This document shows positions 34,522-43,270 of a stretch of DNA of 64,000 bases, piece by piece. Position numbers and translations under genes: made by a program. The notes beneath the pieces were generated by a model. The model saw nothing but the letters and a program-made list of their open reading frames with translations, searched no databases and was not told the origin of the DNA. The first letter of the stretch is position 1; every line of letters starts with the position of its first letter. The DNA comes from Acidianus infernus (lineage in GTDB: Archaea; Thermoproteota; Thermoprotei_A; Sulfolobales; Sulfolobaceae), in contig NZ_WFIY01000004.1 of the NCBI RefSeq assembly GCF_009729545.1, forward strand, positions 1,772,001-1,836,000, written 5' to 3'.

Positions 34522-35619
34522 TTATTTTTCAACAATTTTTCTTATATTTTTATCAAATGGAGGATATATTATTCCTTTCTCAGTTATTATTGCAGTAACA
34601 TACTTTGGTGGAGTTACATCAAAGACTGGATTATAAACCTTAACTCCTTCAGGAGCAATAGGTATACCTCTAATTGTCCTAACTTCGTCAGGATCTCTTT
34701 CTTCTATTTTAACGTCATCAACCCTGCTCTTTAAGTCAAAAGTAGAGATAGGTGCTAAAGCATAGAACGGAATTCCCAGCTCATGAGCAATTACTGCCTC
34801 TTTGAAAGTGCCTATTTTATTAAAAACATGACCATCAGATAATATCCTATCTGCCCCTACCATAACGCTATTCACCATTCCTTTATACATAACAAGTCCT
34901 ACAGCAGTGTCGGCAATTAATGTTACTGGAATGCCGTCAGTCATTAATTCATAGACTGTAAGTCTGCTTCCTTGTAGCCAAGGTCTTGTTTCTGGTGCAA
35001 TTACCGAAACCTTAATTCCGAGCATGTGTGCAACCTTAACTGGCGCTAAAGCAGTTCCTAATCCAGTTCCAGTAGCTAAGCCTCCAGCATTACATTGCGT
35101 AAGTATCGTATCTCCGTCGTTTATTTTTTCTAAGCCATATATTCCCATCTGTAATTCTGCCTCCAGTTCGTCATCGAAGACCTTTTTAGCATCTCTTTTT
35201 AGGAGTAATATTAGCTCATTAACGCTCTTAGCTTCTCCTTGTTCTATGTACCTATTTGCGTTGTTTAGCATATTTGAAGTAGCCCACGTTAAATTGACTG
35301 CTGTAGGCCTTGCTTGATCCAGAACTTTTTTAGCTTTAGTTAATTTTTCTATTGCTTCTTCTAACGTTGAAGGAGTATCTGAAGTTAATGCTGTCACCAT
35401 TCCGTATGCTGCAGTAATTCCTATTGCAGGAGCTCCTCTAACTTTCATGAGTTTTATTGCAGAAGAAATTCCTTCTGGATCTTTTAATTCTATATAAGTA
35501 GTTTCAAAAGGTAAGGCAGATTGGTCTAGGAGGGTTAAAGTATTCTTATCATCATTCCATATAATTGGCTTTAGTTTAGGGTTAAAGTTCTCTTTTAGTT
35601 CCTTTAATGAGACTTTCAT
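34522..35619 (-). CDS. mtnA: S-methyl-5-thioribose-1-phosphate isomerase (aIF2B-like family)
   Basis: A 365-residue enzyme of methionine salvage that converts 5-methylthioribose-1-phosphate to the ribulose form. RGAPAIGITAAYGM (61-74), DTILTQCNAGGLATGTGLGTAL with catalytic C176, ETRPWLQGSRLTVYEL and the catalytic Asp in VMVGADRIL are all intact. NKIGTFKEAVIAHELGIPFYALAPISTFD supports MtnA rather than a general eIF2B subunit or ribose-1,5-bisphosphate isomerase. It has its own promoter and no operon partner. Confidence 0.94.
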   Translation of the reverse strand: MKVSLKELKENFNPKLKPIIWNDDKNTLTLLDQSALPFETTYIELKDPEGISSAIKLMKVRGAPAIGITAAYGMVTALTSDTPSTLEEAIEKLTKAKKVLDQARPTAVNLTWATSNMLNNANRYIEQGEAKSVNELILLLKRDAKKVFDDELEAELQMGIYGLEKINDGDTILTQCNAGGLATGTGLGTALAPVKVAHMLGIKVSVIAPETRPWLQGSRLTVYELMTDGIPVTLIADTAVGLVMYKGMVNSVMVGADRILSDGHVFNKIGTFKEAVIAHELGIPFYALAPISTFDLKSRVDDVKIEERDPDEVRTIRGIPIAPEGVKVYNPVFDVTPPKYVTAIITEKGIIYPPFDKNIRKIVEK

Positions 35620-35700
35620 GAATATACTATTTAACGTGGGATTAAATTTTTAGCGTAGATAAACGTAATTTTTATAATCTATCAATGTAAAATAAATTAT

Positions 35701-36021
35701 ATGTCTCAGCAACAAGAAATTTTTGCCACGACAGCTGATGAAATTCCTGGATATATGGTTATACAAATATTGGGAATAGTTGTCGGAACTTCTCTACTTT
35801 ATAAAAAATTTGATTTAAATAAAGAAGAAGAAGCTAAGAAGTTCTTAGAATTATCTGAGAAGGCTAGAATTGTAGCTATGAACGAAATGATAAAAAAAGC
35901 GAAGGAGTTTAATTCTAATGCTATAATTTCAGTTAGATTCGATTCCCATAGAATTAACGATGAGTATGATGAAATAATAGCTTATGGTACTGCAGTTAAG
36001 GTTATTAAAAATATACATTAA
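35701..36021 (+). CDS. UPF0145 (YbjQ-type) protein
   Basis: A 106-residue small protein (IFATTADEIPGYMVIQILGIVVGTSLLYKKF...EARIVAMNEMIKKAKEFNSNAIISVRFDSHRI...EIIAYGTAVKVI). The order T-x-x-x-PGY, GxVxG, a helix rich in A/M, then NAIxxVRFD and AYGTAV is that of the YbjQ/heavy-metal-binding-domain family, which forms pentamers. The biochemical role is unknown. It is a stand-alone gene with a promoter-like TTTTTATAAT about 35 bases before the ATG. Confidence 0.87.
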   Translation: MSQQQEIFATTADEIPGYMVIQILGIVVGTSLLYKKFDLNKEEEAKKFLELSEKARIVAMNEMIKKAKEFNSNAIISVRFDSHRINDEYDEIIAYGTAVKVIKNIH

Positions 36022-36064
36022 ACTTTCGGGTTCCACTTTCCTTTATAAATGAATAGAACTCGTA

Positions 36065-36766
36065 ATGATAGGTAGAATACTTGTATCATCAGTACTCATA
36101 ACACTAATAGGCTTAGGAGTAATTTACTTTACTCTTTCCAGCTTATATTCCTCGTTATGTTATGCTAAAATAATTCAATTTAATGAGTTTACATATAAAT
36201 ATGTTAAGTATAATGCCACAGAATTCTTATATAACGGCTCAGTATTTCTCTGCTACTCTATAAATGCTAGTAAATTAGTATACGTTGAAGGAATTTTAAA
36301 TTGTGGTTTTAAAGAAATTGTTAAAATATGTAAGTTAGTTTACGGCTGTTTACGATGTTTCAAGAGAATTCCCGGAATAGCTAATGTAACGTATTTAAAA
36401 ATATTGATAGGCAATTATTCAGAATTCAAGTGTGTAAAGCCTAGAATAGAAAATGCGATAATAAAACTTAAGGGAGAGATACTAAATTGCGATTCGATTT
36501 TGAAATACATTGTAACAAATTGCGGTAATGTTCCAATATATTTATTAAAACTGTATGTTCATATAATTTGTGAAGAATATGTAAAAGAAGGAAATAAGAC
36601 CGTGACAAAGTATGTATACAAAGACTATAATATAAATATATATAATTGGTTGAATCCGGGCAAAATTTATAGATATTGTACGTTAATATGTAAGTTAGTC
36701 TGTGCATCAATTACCTTATGTTATAAGGCTCTATGTAATACCATGTACTCTACTGTTAACACATAA
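36065..36766 (+). CDS. Cysteine-rich single-pass exported protein
   Basis: 233 residues, unknown family. One hydrophobic helix at 5-32 anchors or exports it. The rest carries more than 15 cysteines (FLCYS, LNCGF, KICKLVYGCLRCF, FKCVK, LNCDS, TNCGN, HIICEE, YRYCTLICKLVC) and many Asn sequons, so an extracellular disulfide-rich fold is likely. The TTTATAAATG box near 36042 fits a near-leaderless start at 36065. The Cys-rich style resembles the thermopsin-like protein at 54705. Confidence 0.65.
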   Translation: MIGRILVSSVLITLIGLGVIYFTLSSLYSSLCYAKIIQFNEFTYKYVKYNATEFLYNGSVFLCYSINASKLVYVEGILNCGFKEIVKICKLVYGCLRCFKRIPGIANVTYLKILIGNYSEFKCVKPRIENAIIKLKGEILNCDSILKYIVTNCGNVPIYLLKLYVHIICEEYVKEGNKTVTKYVYKDYNINIYNWLNPGKIYRYCTLICKLVCASITLCYKALCNTMYSTVNT

Positions 36767-36788
36767 TAATGCGTTTAAGAAAAAGAAA

Positions 36789-37910
36789 ATGCATATGATA
36801 CTTACAGCAGATGAAGCAACATTTTATTCTCTCTCGCCATTACCAGAAAGAATTCTACCAATTGCAAGAAAGAATAGATATCCTCCCTACGGTTTGAGAA
36901 AAATAGAGGCGATTACAAATTCTATAATACTACCACCGTCAAAAATTAGAAAACCAGATATTCTCGGGATTTATGTTAATGACCCGTTAGCGTTAACTCA
37001 GCCTTCCTTAGCAATAAAAGAGGCTTTCGGCGAAAATCCGAGGTTCTATTATTCTTTCCAAAAATTTTCTGCAAAAATAAGAGAACTTAAATCAAGATTT
37101 AAATTTAAAGTGATCGTTGGAGGTCCAGGGGCATGGGAATTAGTGGAAAAGAAGGAAGATTGGATTGATACTATAGTAGTTGGCGAGGCAGAAAACGTTA
37201 TTCACAAGGCTATAGCAGAGGATGGTATAATTATAGGAACTCCTGCTGAAAAATTTTACCCAATTAAAGCTCCATCAGCAATGGCTGAAGTTGAAGTTAT
37301 GAGAGGAAATAGGAAAATTCCCAGGGAAGTAATACTGAGTGAGATGAAAATTCAGTCTATCCAAGGTAAAGTAAATTTGATTTCTCCTGACCTTTTCTCC
37401 TACGGCGATGAGGAGGAAATAATTTCCTTATTGAAAATGTCGTCTAAATTCGGTAAGGTATTCTTTAATCAAATAAGCTTGAAAGGAATTAGTAAGGTAG
37501 ACTTAAGGCAAGTGAGTAGAATATTAAATCTTAATGAGAAGAATTATAGAACTCCAGTACTTAGCAAAGAGCCTGGAGTCTGTAACGTTAAAGTAGAAGG
37601 AGACGAGATTAAGGAATTAAATAATAATTTTATTTATCCAATGATTTTTATTCCTTCAGATTCTATTTCCTCGCTTGAGGGCTACAAAGCTTTAGTTATA
37701 CCTTTACCCAATGAGAGAGATGAATATTATGAGGCATTATATAAATCTTGGAATATAAGCAGAAAAATTATTAAAAATAGAATAATAATTTCATTAGTAG
37801 ATAAGATCATTTTAAAGAATAAAGAGACAAAAGGCGAATTTTTGAGAAAATTAAACGTAAGAAGTCCTATTTTTCTCTTACAGTTATTCAGTTTATTGCT
37901 CAAGAGTTAA
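36789..37910 (+). CDS. Radical-SAM-like protein that lacks the cluster cysteines
   Basis: 373 residues from ATG 36789. The N-terminal half has the layout of B12-binding radical SAM proteins: DILGIYVNDPLALTQPSLAIKEAF, FKVIVGGPGAWELVE, DTIVVGEAENVIHKAI. The place where CxxxCxxC would follow the AEVEVMRG segment (about 166-173) reads NRKIPREVILSEMK, with no cysteine. The only Cys is in PGVCNVK. The remaining TIM-barrel-like pattern (QGKVNLISPDLFSYGDEEEIISLLKM, FNQISLKGISKVDLRQVSRIL) is retained. It is probably a non-catalytic relative, possibly a scaffold or binding protein. Confidence 0.6.
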   Translation: MHMILTADEATFYSLSPLPERILPIARKNRYPPYGLRKIEAITNSIILPPSKIRKPDILGIYVNDPLALTQPSLAIKEAFGENPRFYYSFQKFSAKIRELKSRFKFKVIVGGPGAWELVEKKEDWIDTIVVGEAENVIHKAIAEDGIIIGTPAEKFYPIKAPSAMAEVEVMRGNRKIPREVILSEMKIQSIQGKVNLISPDLFSYGDEEEIISLLKMSSKFGKVFFNQISLKGISKVDLRQVSRILNLNEKNYRTPVLSKEPGVCNVKVEGDEIKELNNNFIYPMIFIPSDSISSLEGYKALVIPLPNERDEYYEALYKSWNISRKIIKNRIIISLVDKIILKNKETKGEFLRKLNVRSPIFLLQLFSLLLKS

Positions 37911-37989
37911 TGAATGAAGTTTTGTAATATTCTTAAAAATCATATCATAATACGGTAAACTTTTAAATTATGCTTATGAAAATGATTTT

Positions 37990-38889
37990 ATGATAAGAGT
38001 AGAAAACCTAGTTAAGTTTTATGGGAATTTTCAAGCTTTGAAGGGGGAAAGTTTTACAGTTAACGATGGCGAAATAGTAGGCTTTGTTGGTTTAAACGGC
38101 GCAGGCAAAACTACGACCATTAAGATTGCAACTGGTGTTCTTTATCCTACTTCTGGTGACGTAGTTATAGACGGATATAGCATAACTAAGGATAAGAAAA
38201 AGGCCTCAGAAAATGTAGGTTGGGTTCCAGAACTTCCAATTTTTGAGCAGGACGTAAAAGCTTTAGATTATTTTGTTTATATTGCAGGATATTACAAAAT
38301 TCCTACAAACGAAGCTAGAAGCATGGGGAAAAGGCTGTTTGAGGAAGTAGGTCTTTCAGGAAGAGAAAATGATAAATTAAAGAACTATTCTCAAGGAATG
38401 AAGAAGAGGTTTGCCTTAGCAGTTTCTTTAATTTCTAACCCAAAGAATTTCCTATTTGATGAGGTACTTAACGGATTAGATCCGGAAGGCATACAGTTTT
38501 TTAGAAATTTAGCATTAAGGCTGAAGAAAGAAGGGAAGGCTATACTATTTTCCTCTCACATACTTTCAGAAGTAGAATCTTTAGCAGATAGAGTAGTGTT
38601 TTTGCATAAAGGCAAAATAGTTAAGGAAGAAAGAATGGAAGATTTAAGGAAACTAGTTTCCACAAACGCTTTAAGGGTAATTCTCAATTCTCCGTCAGAG
38701 GAAGCACTAAAGGCTTGTAAGGATTTTGGAGAGCCTACATTAAATAACGGAGTAATAATAATACAGAACTTTAAGGGAGATCTAGAGGACGTTGTAAGAG
38801 CGTTAAAACCTTACGGAATACTTGATATTGGTTATGTAAGGCAGGATCTTGAAAGCTTGTTCTTCCAAATAATTGGTGGCAATCAATGA
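37990..38889 (+). CDS. ABC-2 type transporter ATPase
   Basis: A 299-residue ATPase. Walker A GLNGAGKTTTIK (about 36-47), Q-loop region ENVGWVPELPIFEQD, signature YSQGMKKRFALAV, Walker B NFLFDEVLNGLDPEG and switch ILFSSHILSEVE. A C-terminal extension of about 80 residues follows, as is common in DrrA/NatA-type exporters. The Walker B triad reads FLFDEVL, with Val for the usual Pro. It overlaps the permease gene by four bases and forms an exporter with it. The substrate is unknown. Confidence 0.9.
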   Translation: MIRVENLVKFYGNFQALKGESFTVNDGEIVGFVGLNGAGKTTTIKIATGVLYPTSGDVVIDGYSITKDKKKASENVGWVPELPIFEQDVKALDYFVYIAGYYKIPTNEARSMGKRLFEEVGLSGRENDKLKNYSQGMKKRFALAVSLISNPKNFLFDEVLNGLDPEGIQFFRNLALRLKKEGKAILFSSHILSEVESLADRVVFLHKGKIVKEERMEDLRKLVSTNALRVILNSPSEEALKACKDFGEPTLNNGVIIIQNFKGDLEDVVRALKPYGILDIGYVRQDLESLFFQIIGGNQ

Positions 38890-40259
38890 ATCCCATCATT
38901 TATGATTTTAAAAGGTCCTTCTTTAGATTATCTGTTCTCATCTTTTTAGTAGTATTTGCCGTATTAGGCATAGGAATAGGTTATTTAGTTTATAATGCGT
39001 CAATAGCAAATTTACCTCGATCTTCATATTATGATTTGAATTTTGTCGGAGTAACTTTTAATTATAATGGAACAGTTATAATTTGCGGATACGTGTTCGA
39101 TAATCAAGGTAACCCGTTAGTAGCTACGGTAGAGTTGTTAAGTCATACTGGCAAAGTCATATCTATAACGCAAAGTAACTCCTCAGGATTTTTCGTTATT
39201 CAAGGTAGTAATGCAAGCTGTATAGCTGTTAAATATTCAACTTATCAAGAAAAGGCTAATATAAGTTCATCTGAGGCATACAAGACCATAAGTATTACAC
39301 CTCAACAACCATTTCATATAATTTATAATATAACAGAATTTTACAATTATAAATCGAATAGTGGTAATATTCTAGTAATAATTACTGGAGTTAAGGGTTG
39401 CGTGGGAAAATTAATTCTTGTCAGCATTTTTAAAAGGGGCATACTTAATTTAACCTTCTATAACGAGAGATTAAAAACCATAGGATCTTGTACTATTAAC
39501 TATTCCTCTTATATAACTATTACTAAATTAAAAATCAAACCCGGAACACAATTTATTTCCATAGAAGGTGGAAATGCCCCGGCATTTGGATTTAGAACTA
39601 TGCTTGAATACTATCCTATACCGTATATAGAATACGCAATTAACCAAGGCGTTATTTCAACCTCTTCCTTATTCCAACTATTCTTCCCAATAATAATGAT
39701 ATACCTAGCTTACGTACTTTATTCCAAGCTTATAGATGGCGGAGCAGTAGAGTTTATAATATCGAGACCGTTAACTAGGGCAGACTTTTATCTAACCAGG
39801 CTTACCAGCGGATTATTAACTGGAGTAGTGACTAGTATTATATTTAGCTTGATAGTAGGTGATACCTTTTCAGCTTTAGTACATTATTTTCCAAGCTTTG
39901 TAGTTAGTATGATGATAATAGAATTAGTTTCAATTCTCAGTTTCTATTACATACTTTCTTTCATGTTAAGCAATTTCATTAAATCTGCGTCAGCAACCCT
40001 TGGTATTTCAATAGCATTATTTTTCATTATCAGAATAGTTGAAGGGCTATTGCCAATATTTTTACCGACTAACGTAGTAAATATAGTAGGTTATTACGTA
40101 AATCCCACATCCATTTGCTCTGTTGCAATGTACTTATCAACTCATTTAACTTTAGCAGGAGCACCGTTTAATTTAGGAATATCTATAGCTGCACAGTTAG
40201 CTTGGCTTATAGGTCTATCATTACTGGGGTACTTAAAGTTCAGAAGGATGGATCTCTGA
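38886..40259 (+). CDS. ABC-2 permease with an extracellular beta-sandwich insert
   Basis: 457 residues. Helix 1 is at about 14-34. Residues 50-250 are outside the membrane and contain VIICGYVFDNQGNPLVATVELLSHTGKVISITQSNSSGFFVIQG, the pattern of a carboxypeptidase-regulatory-like/transthyretin-type beta sandwich. Six or so helices follow (about 258-450), with the ABC-2 feature EFIISRPLTRADFYLTRLTSGLLTGV. The large exported domain between helix 1 and helix 2 is typical of ABC-2 exporters, but the sandwich domain is uncommon. It pairs with the ATPase just upstream. Confidence 0.8.
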   Translation: MNPIIYDFKRSFFRLSVLIFLVVFAVLGIGIGYLVYNASIANLPRSSYYDLNFVGVTFNYNGTVIICGYVFDNQGNPLVATVELLSHTGKVISITQSNSSGFFVIQGSNASCIAVKYSTYQEKANISSSEAYKTISITPQQPFHIIYNITEFYNYKSNSGNILVIITGVKGCVGKLILVSIFKRGILNLTFYNERLKTIGSCTINYSSYITITKLKIKPGTQFISIEGGNAPAFGFRTMLEYYPIPYIEYAINQGVISTSSLFQLFFPIIMIYLAYVLYSKLIDGGAVEFIISRPLTRADFYLTRLTSGLLTGVVTSIIFSLIVGDTFSALVHYFPSFVVSMMIIELVSILSFYYILSFMLSNFIKSASATLGISIALFFIIRIVEGLLPIFLPTNVVNIVGYYVNPTSICSVAMYLSTHLTLAGAPFNLGISIAAQLAWLIGLSLLGYLKFRRMDL

Positions 40260-40265
40260 CTTCTC

Positions 40266-40510
40266 TTAAAGATAAAGGCTTTTCTTTGCCTTAGTTGCAG
40301 TTTTAGTAATTTTGTCTCTTTTTATTAAAGGATAATAAAGTAAAGCTGAAAAGAATCCTAATAAGATTAGCTATTAAAGATAATCATTCATTAAAAACCT
40401 GCATAAGAAGAACCCAGTACTCTGCTTAATGCAGATAACATTCCGTAAATTCCTATCTCTCTTCCTCTTATATCGTCTCTGGATGATGAGGAAGAAATAT
40501 TATATACTCA
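40266..40510 (-). pseudogene. MFS transporter, C-terminal remnant
   Basis: Within the 377-base gap the minus strand holds decayed coding sequence. SRDDIRGREIGIYGMLSALSRVLGSSYAGF matches the cytoplasmic-loop and helix region of MFS transporters (D-RGRExG-Y--LS). After a frame change, LILLGFFSALLYYPLIKRDKITK...KKSLYL ends at a TAA at 40268-40266, like an MFS last helix and tail. The N-terminal three quarters are missing. The rest of the gap (40511-40636) is AT-rich promoter sequence for the next gene. Confidence 0.6.
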
Positions 40511-40599
40511 CTAATTCTTGATTATGTTGTACAATAACTAAATAAGAATTAAATCTAAATATAAAGGAAATAATCATAAAAAAGTTATATAGATTTAGT

Positions 40600-40636
40600 A
40601 AGAAAAATTTATAAACATAGGTACGCATTTTTTATC
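40600..40636 (+). promoter_or_regulatory. Promoter of the polyferredoxin operon
   Basis: A clean TATA box AATTTATAAA (40606-40615) lies 22-29 bases before the ATG at 40637, so transcription should start at or next to the start codon (leaderless). Confidence 0.6.
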
Positions 40637-42532
40637 ATGAACAATTTCCTTCTCCTCTTCGGAATAGCGTTCTCAATGCTTGTCGTAATGATTTACGTAA
40701 TTTATGAAGTAGAGAAATGGAAGAGCGAAAGAAGAGTACTTACAGCTTTATACATTGAAGGAATGATGTTAACAATGAACATTGGTGCTTACCTTTATAT
40801 CGCTTACCATTGTCTATTCTATTTTCTAATAATTAACGGGGCTTATGCATTCCTTGGTTTATATTCCATCCTTTCAATTAAAAGTATAAGGAGAAGAGGA
40901 GTTATTTACGCGATCTTTTCTCTATTTATGGTTATTTCAGAGTTCTTCATGGGTTCACTATTCGTAGTTCTGCAAACAGGGAAGCCAGTTACGATAGATT
41001 CTTCCGTAGAGAACGTTTGGTTTGTGAGCGTAATGCTTGCAGAAATGTCCTTTACTTTCTATTTATCCTTCAGAAAATTAGATAAAATTACTAGAAACTA
41101 TCTTCTTTCACTACTTTTATTAATGCCTTGGTTCCCTGCACTCTTCCCCAACGTTGTTATACCTTTCTGGGCTTCAGCAATAATAATGATAGGAGCAACC
41201 ATAATGATATATGAAACGCTTTATAATCAAAGGCTAAGGGCAAATCAAGAGACCTTTACAACAATGGAGTTAATGGCAATATATATGTTAATGATGCTAG
41301 GAGAGTTCTTGTACTTTATTTATTCAACTCTTGTAGTATTCGACGTTTCAATGATGATAGCCATGTCTTGGTTTATCTTTAGGTCTCTAGCGGGTCCAAA
41401 TTCGATAAAAGGAAACTATTTAAGGAATTCTAAATTAGCTTTTGGAATAATATTCCTAACCTTCGTCATGGAATTCTTTATGGGAGGGACACTGGATTTC
41501 GTTGAAGGGGTATTTTCTCCCGGAATAAGCGGTTTCATTTCAAGTTTATCGTTACCTTGGTTGCCGTTAAATAATGTACAAGGTGCAATATGGGATTTCA
41601 TAGATATAGTTGGAAGCGTGCTAGGTAGTGTATGGTTTTTAATAATGATGGGGATAGAAATGGGATTCTTAGCTTTTAAGAAAATGATGGAAATGCACGT
41701 CAGGGAAGTTAGAGTAAGGATGATGTTAATGATAATAGCTTATGCTATTTACTCAATTTATATACCTACCTTCTCTCCAATATCTTCTATTTCGCAATAC
41801 GTTCCTTATTTATGGTCTATGGGAATAGGAACTATTGCTCCGGTAAGTAATTCCGTCCTCGTCGGTCTAATAGGTACTTACGTGGTATATGCAATACTCT
41901 CTTTCTTGTTCGGTAGTAGGAATTTATGTGCAGTCACTTGTACTGCGCCTTTAATGTATCAAGGAAACTTTTATGACGCGTTAAAAGTGTATAATAGAAC
42001 TTCAAGGCTTGGAAAGAAGACCTTAACTTCTAAGCTTTCTCCTTGGTATAAAGCAATAGCCTTAGGGGTTTCGATTTTCGTATTGGCTTCTGCAGTTATA
42101 TCTTACCTAAACAGCGAGGGAGTCATACATTTTACGGTATATGGTGTAGATATTACCTTACTTATATACTTTATCTGGTTTGACATAATGTGGTATATTC
42201 TCTTCATATCTATTCCTTTCCTAGGAACTTTCGCTTGTGTAACTACTGGCTATTGCTACTGGGGAGTATTTAATCAAGCAGTAAGCAGAATAGGATTATT
42301 TAGGCTAAAAGTGAAAGACCCTCAACAGTGCTTAAATTGTAAGACTGTGGACTGTGCAAATGCTTGCCCAGTTGGGCTTACTGACATGAGGGCTTACTTC
42401 ATAAAGAATGGAGAGTTCAAGTCAATGAAATGCATAGGCATAGGAGAATGTGTAAACGCTTGTCCTTATGATAATATCATGTTCTACGACGTTAGACATT
42501 GGTTAAGGGAAAAATTTGGTAAAAGTAAGTAG
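40637..42532 (+). CDS. Polytopic membrane protein with C-terminal 2[4Fe-4S] ferredoxin domain
   Basis: 631 residues, with about 13-15 hydrophobic helices. The C-terminal cytoplasmic domain is ferredoxin-like: C565, C568, C573 and C577 (CLNCKTVDCANACPVG), then C599, C605 and C609 (CIGIGECVNACP). An additional RNLCAVTCTAP Cys pair (about 430) and ACVTTGYCYWGVF (about 525-540) resemble the NapH/CcoG-type CxxxCxxxCP loops near the membrane face. It probably passes electrons between a quinone or membrane partner and soluble carriers. The N-terminal 100 residues resemble the following gene product. Similar proteins in Sulfolobales are linked to iron/sulfur oxidation, but the role here is unproven. 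Confidence 0.7.
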   Translation: MNNFLLLFGIAFSMLVVMIYVIYEVEKWKSERRVLTALYIEGMMLTMNIGAYLYIAYHCLFYFLIINGAYAFLGLYSILSIKSIRRRGVIYAIFSLFMVISEFFMGSLFVVLQTGKPVTIDSSVENVWFVSVMLAEMSFTFYLSFRKLDKITRNYLLSLLLLMPWFPALFPNVVIPFWASAIIMIGATIMIYETLYNQRLRANQETFTTMELMAIYMLMMLGEFLYFIYSTLVVFDVSMMIAMSWFIFRSLAGPNSIKGNYLRNSKLAFGIIFLTFVMEFFMGGTLDFVEGVFSPGISGFISSLSLPWLPLNNVQGAIWDFIDIVGSVLGSVWFLIMMGIEMGFLAFKKMMEMHVREVRVRMMLMIIAYAIYSIYIPTFSPISSISQYVPYLWSMGIGTIAPVSNSVLVGLIGTYVVYAILSFLFGSRNLCAVTCTAPLMYQGNFYDALKVYNRTSRLGKKTLTSKLSPWYKAIALGVSIFVLASAVISYLNSEGVIHFTVYGVDITLLIYFIWFDIMWYILFISIPFLGTFACVTTGYCYWGVFNQAVSRIGLFRLKVKDPQQCLNCKTVDCANACPVGLTDMRAYFIKNGEFKSMKCIGIGECVNACPYDNIMFYDVRHWLREKFGKSK

Positions 42533-42538
42533 TTGAAC

Positions 42539-43270
42539 ATGGGAGACTTTTTCTTACTTTCAATAATTGCTGGAGTAATGGTTGCGATTATCGTATTTTT
42601 ACTTCACGAGGCTGAGAGAGTAAAGAGTAAGTTAGGCTTTTCTCTAGTTATTTTTGGCTTCGTAATGATGATTACCATGTTTTTAGGTGCGAGCTTTTAC
42701 TTGCTGTTTCCTAGTAAACTGTCTCTTGCTGAGGCAATATTAATAAATAATTTTACGATGGTTGCCTACATTCTTTTGGTATTCCCTTTCATTAAGAAGT
42801 TTAAGGTAAAATTTGAGATGAACTCTATAAGTTCATTAAGTATATCTCTTCTCGCAGTTGCAAATGAGATTTTGATGAGCCTAACTTTTAATATTGCTTG
42901 TGAGGTGAACAATTTATTTTACTTTACGTTCAATGGTGGTTGGTTCTTTTATCCTATGATGGTCGAAATGCTTTCAATTTATTTAATTCACTACATCGAG
43001 GGTGAGTTTAGGAAAGATTTATTTCCTTTAATAGGTATAACCTCTTTCCCACCCACGCTTATAGACAACATTAAGTGGTTTTATTCGTCCTTGGCTATTT
43101 CCTTGGCTTTAAGCGGATTAGGAGTAATAAATAGTAAAGGCTTTATAAGATGGATATATGTAATATTAATTTTATCTTTATTATTACTATTATTCAAGGT
43201 TTACATAATCTACGACGTTGCAATTACTGTGTCGATGATAACTTATTATTTCTCACTACTCAGTCAATAA
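42539..43270 (+). CDS. Membrane protein related to the N-terminus of the polyferredoxin
   Basis: About 243 residues with six to seven helices. The start (FFLLSIIAGVMVAIIVFLLHEAERVKSKLGFSLVIFGFVMMITMFLGASFYL) parallels the neighbouring polyferredoxin start (FLLLFGIAFSMLVVMIYVIYEVEKWKSERRVLTALYIEGMMLTMNIGAYLY), including the membrane-edge Glu and basic loop. An origin by partial duplication and a shared complex are likely. A TTG at 42533 right after the upstream stop is an alternative start. The 3' end overlaps convergent vapC by 11 bases. Confidence 0.6.
   Translation: MGDFFLLSIIAGVMVAIIVFLLHEAERVKSKLGFSLVIFGFVMMITMFLGASFYLLFPSKLSLAEAILINNFTMVAYILLVFPFIKKFKVKFEMNSISSLSISLLAVANEILMSLTFNIACEVNNLFYFTFNGGWFFYPMMVEMLSIYLIHYIEGEFRKDLFPLIGITSFPPTLIDNIKWFYSSLAISLALSGLGVINSKGFIRWIYVILILSLLLLLFKVYIIYDVAITVSMITYYFSLLSQ

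Noticed and set aside
37990..40259. ABC-2 exporter as a bacteriocin or defence system
   Set aside because: No precursor peptide, immunity gene or modification enzyme lies nearby. The radical-SAM-like neighbour lacks cluster cysteines and is separated by a promoter region.
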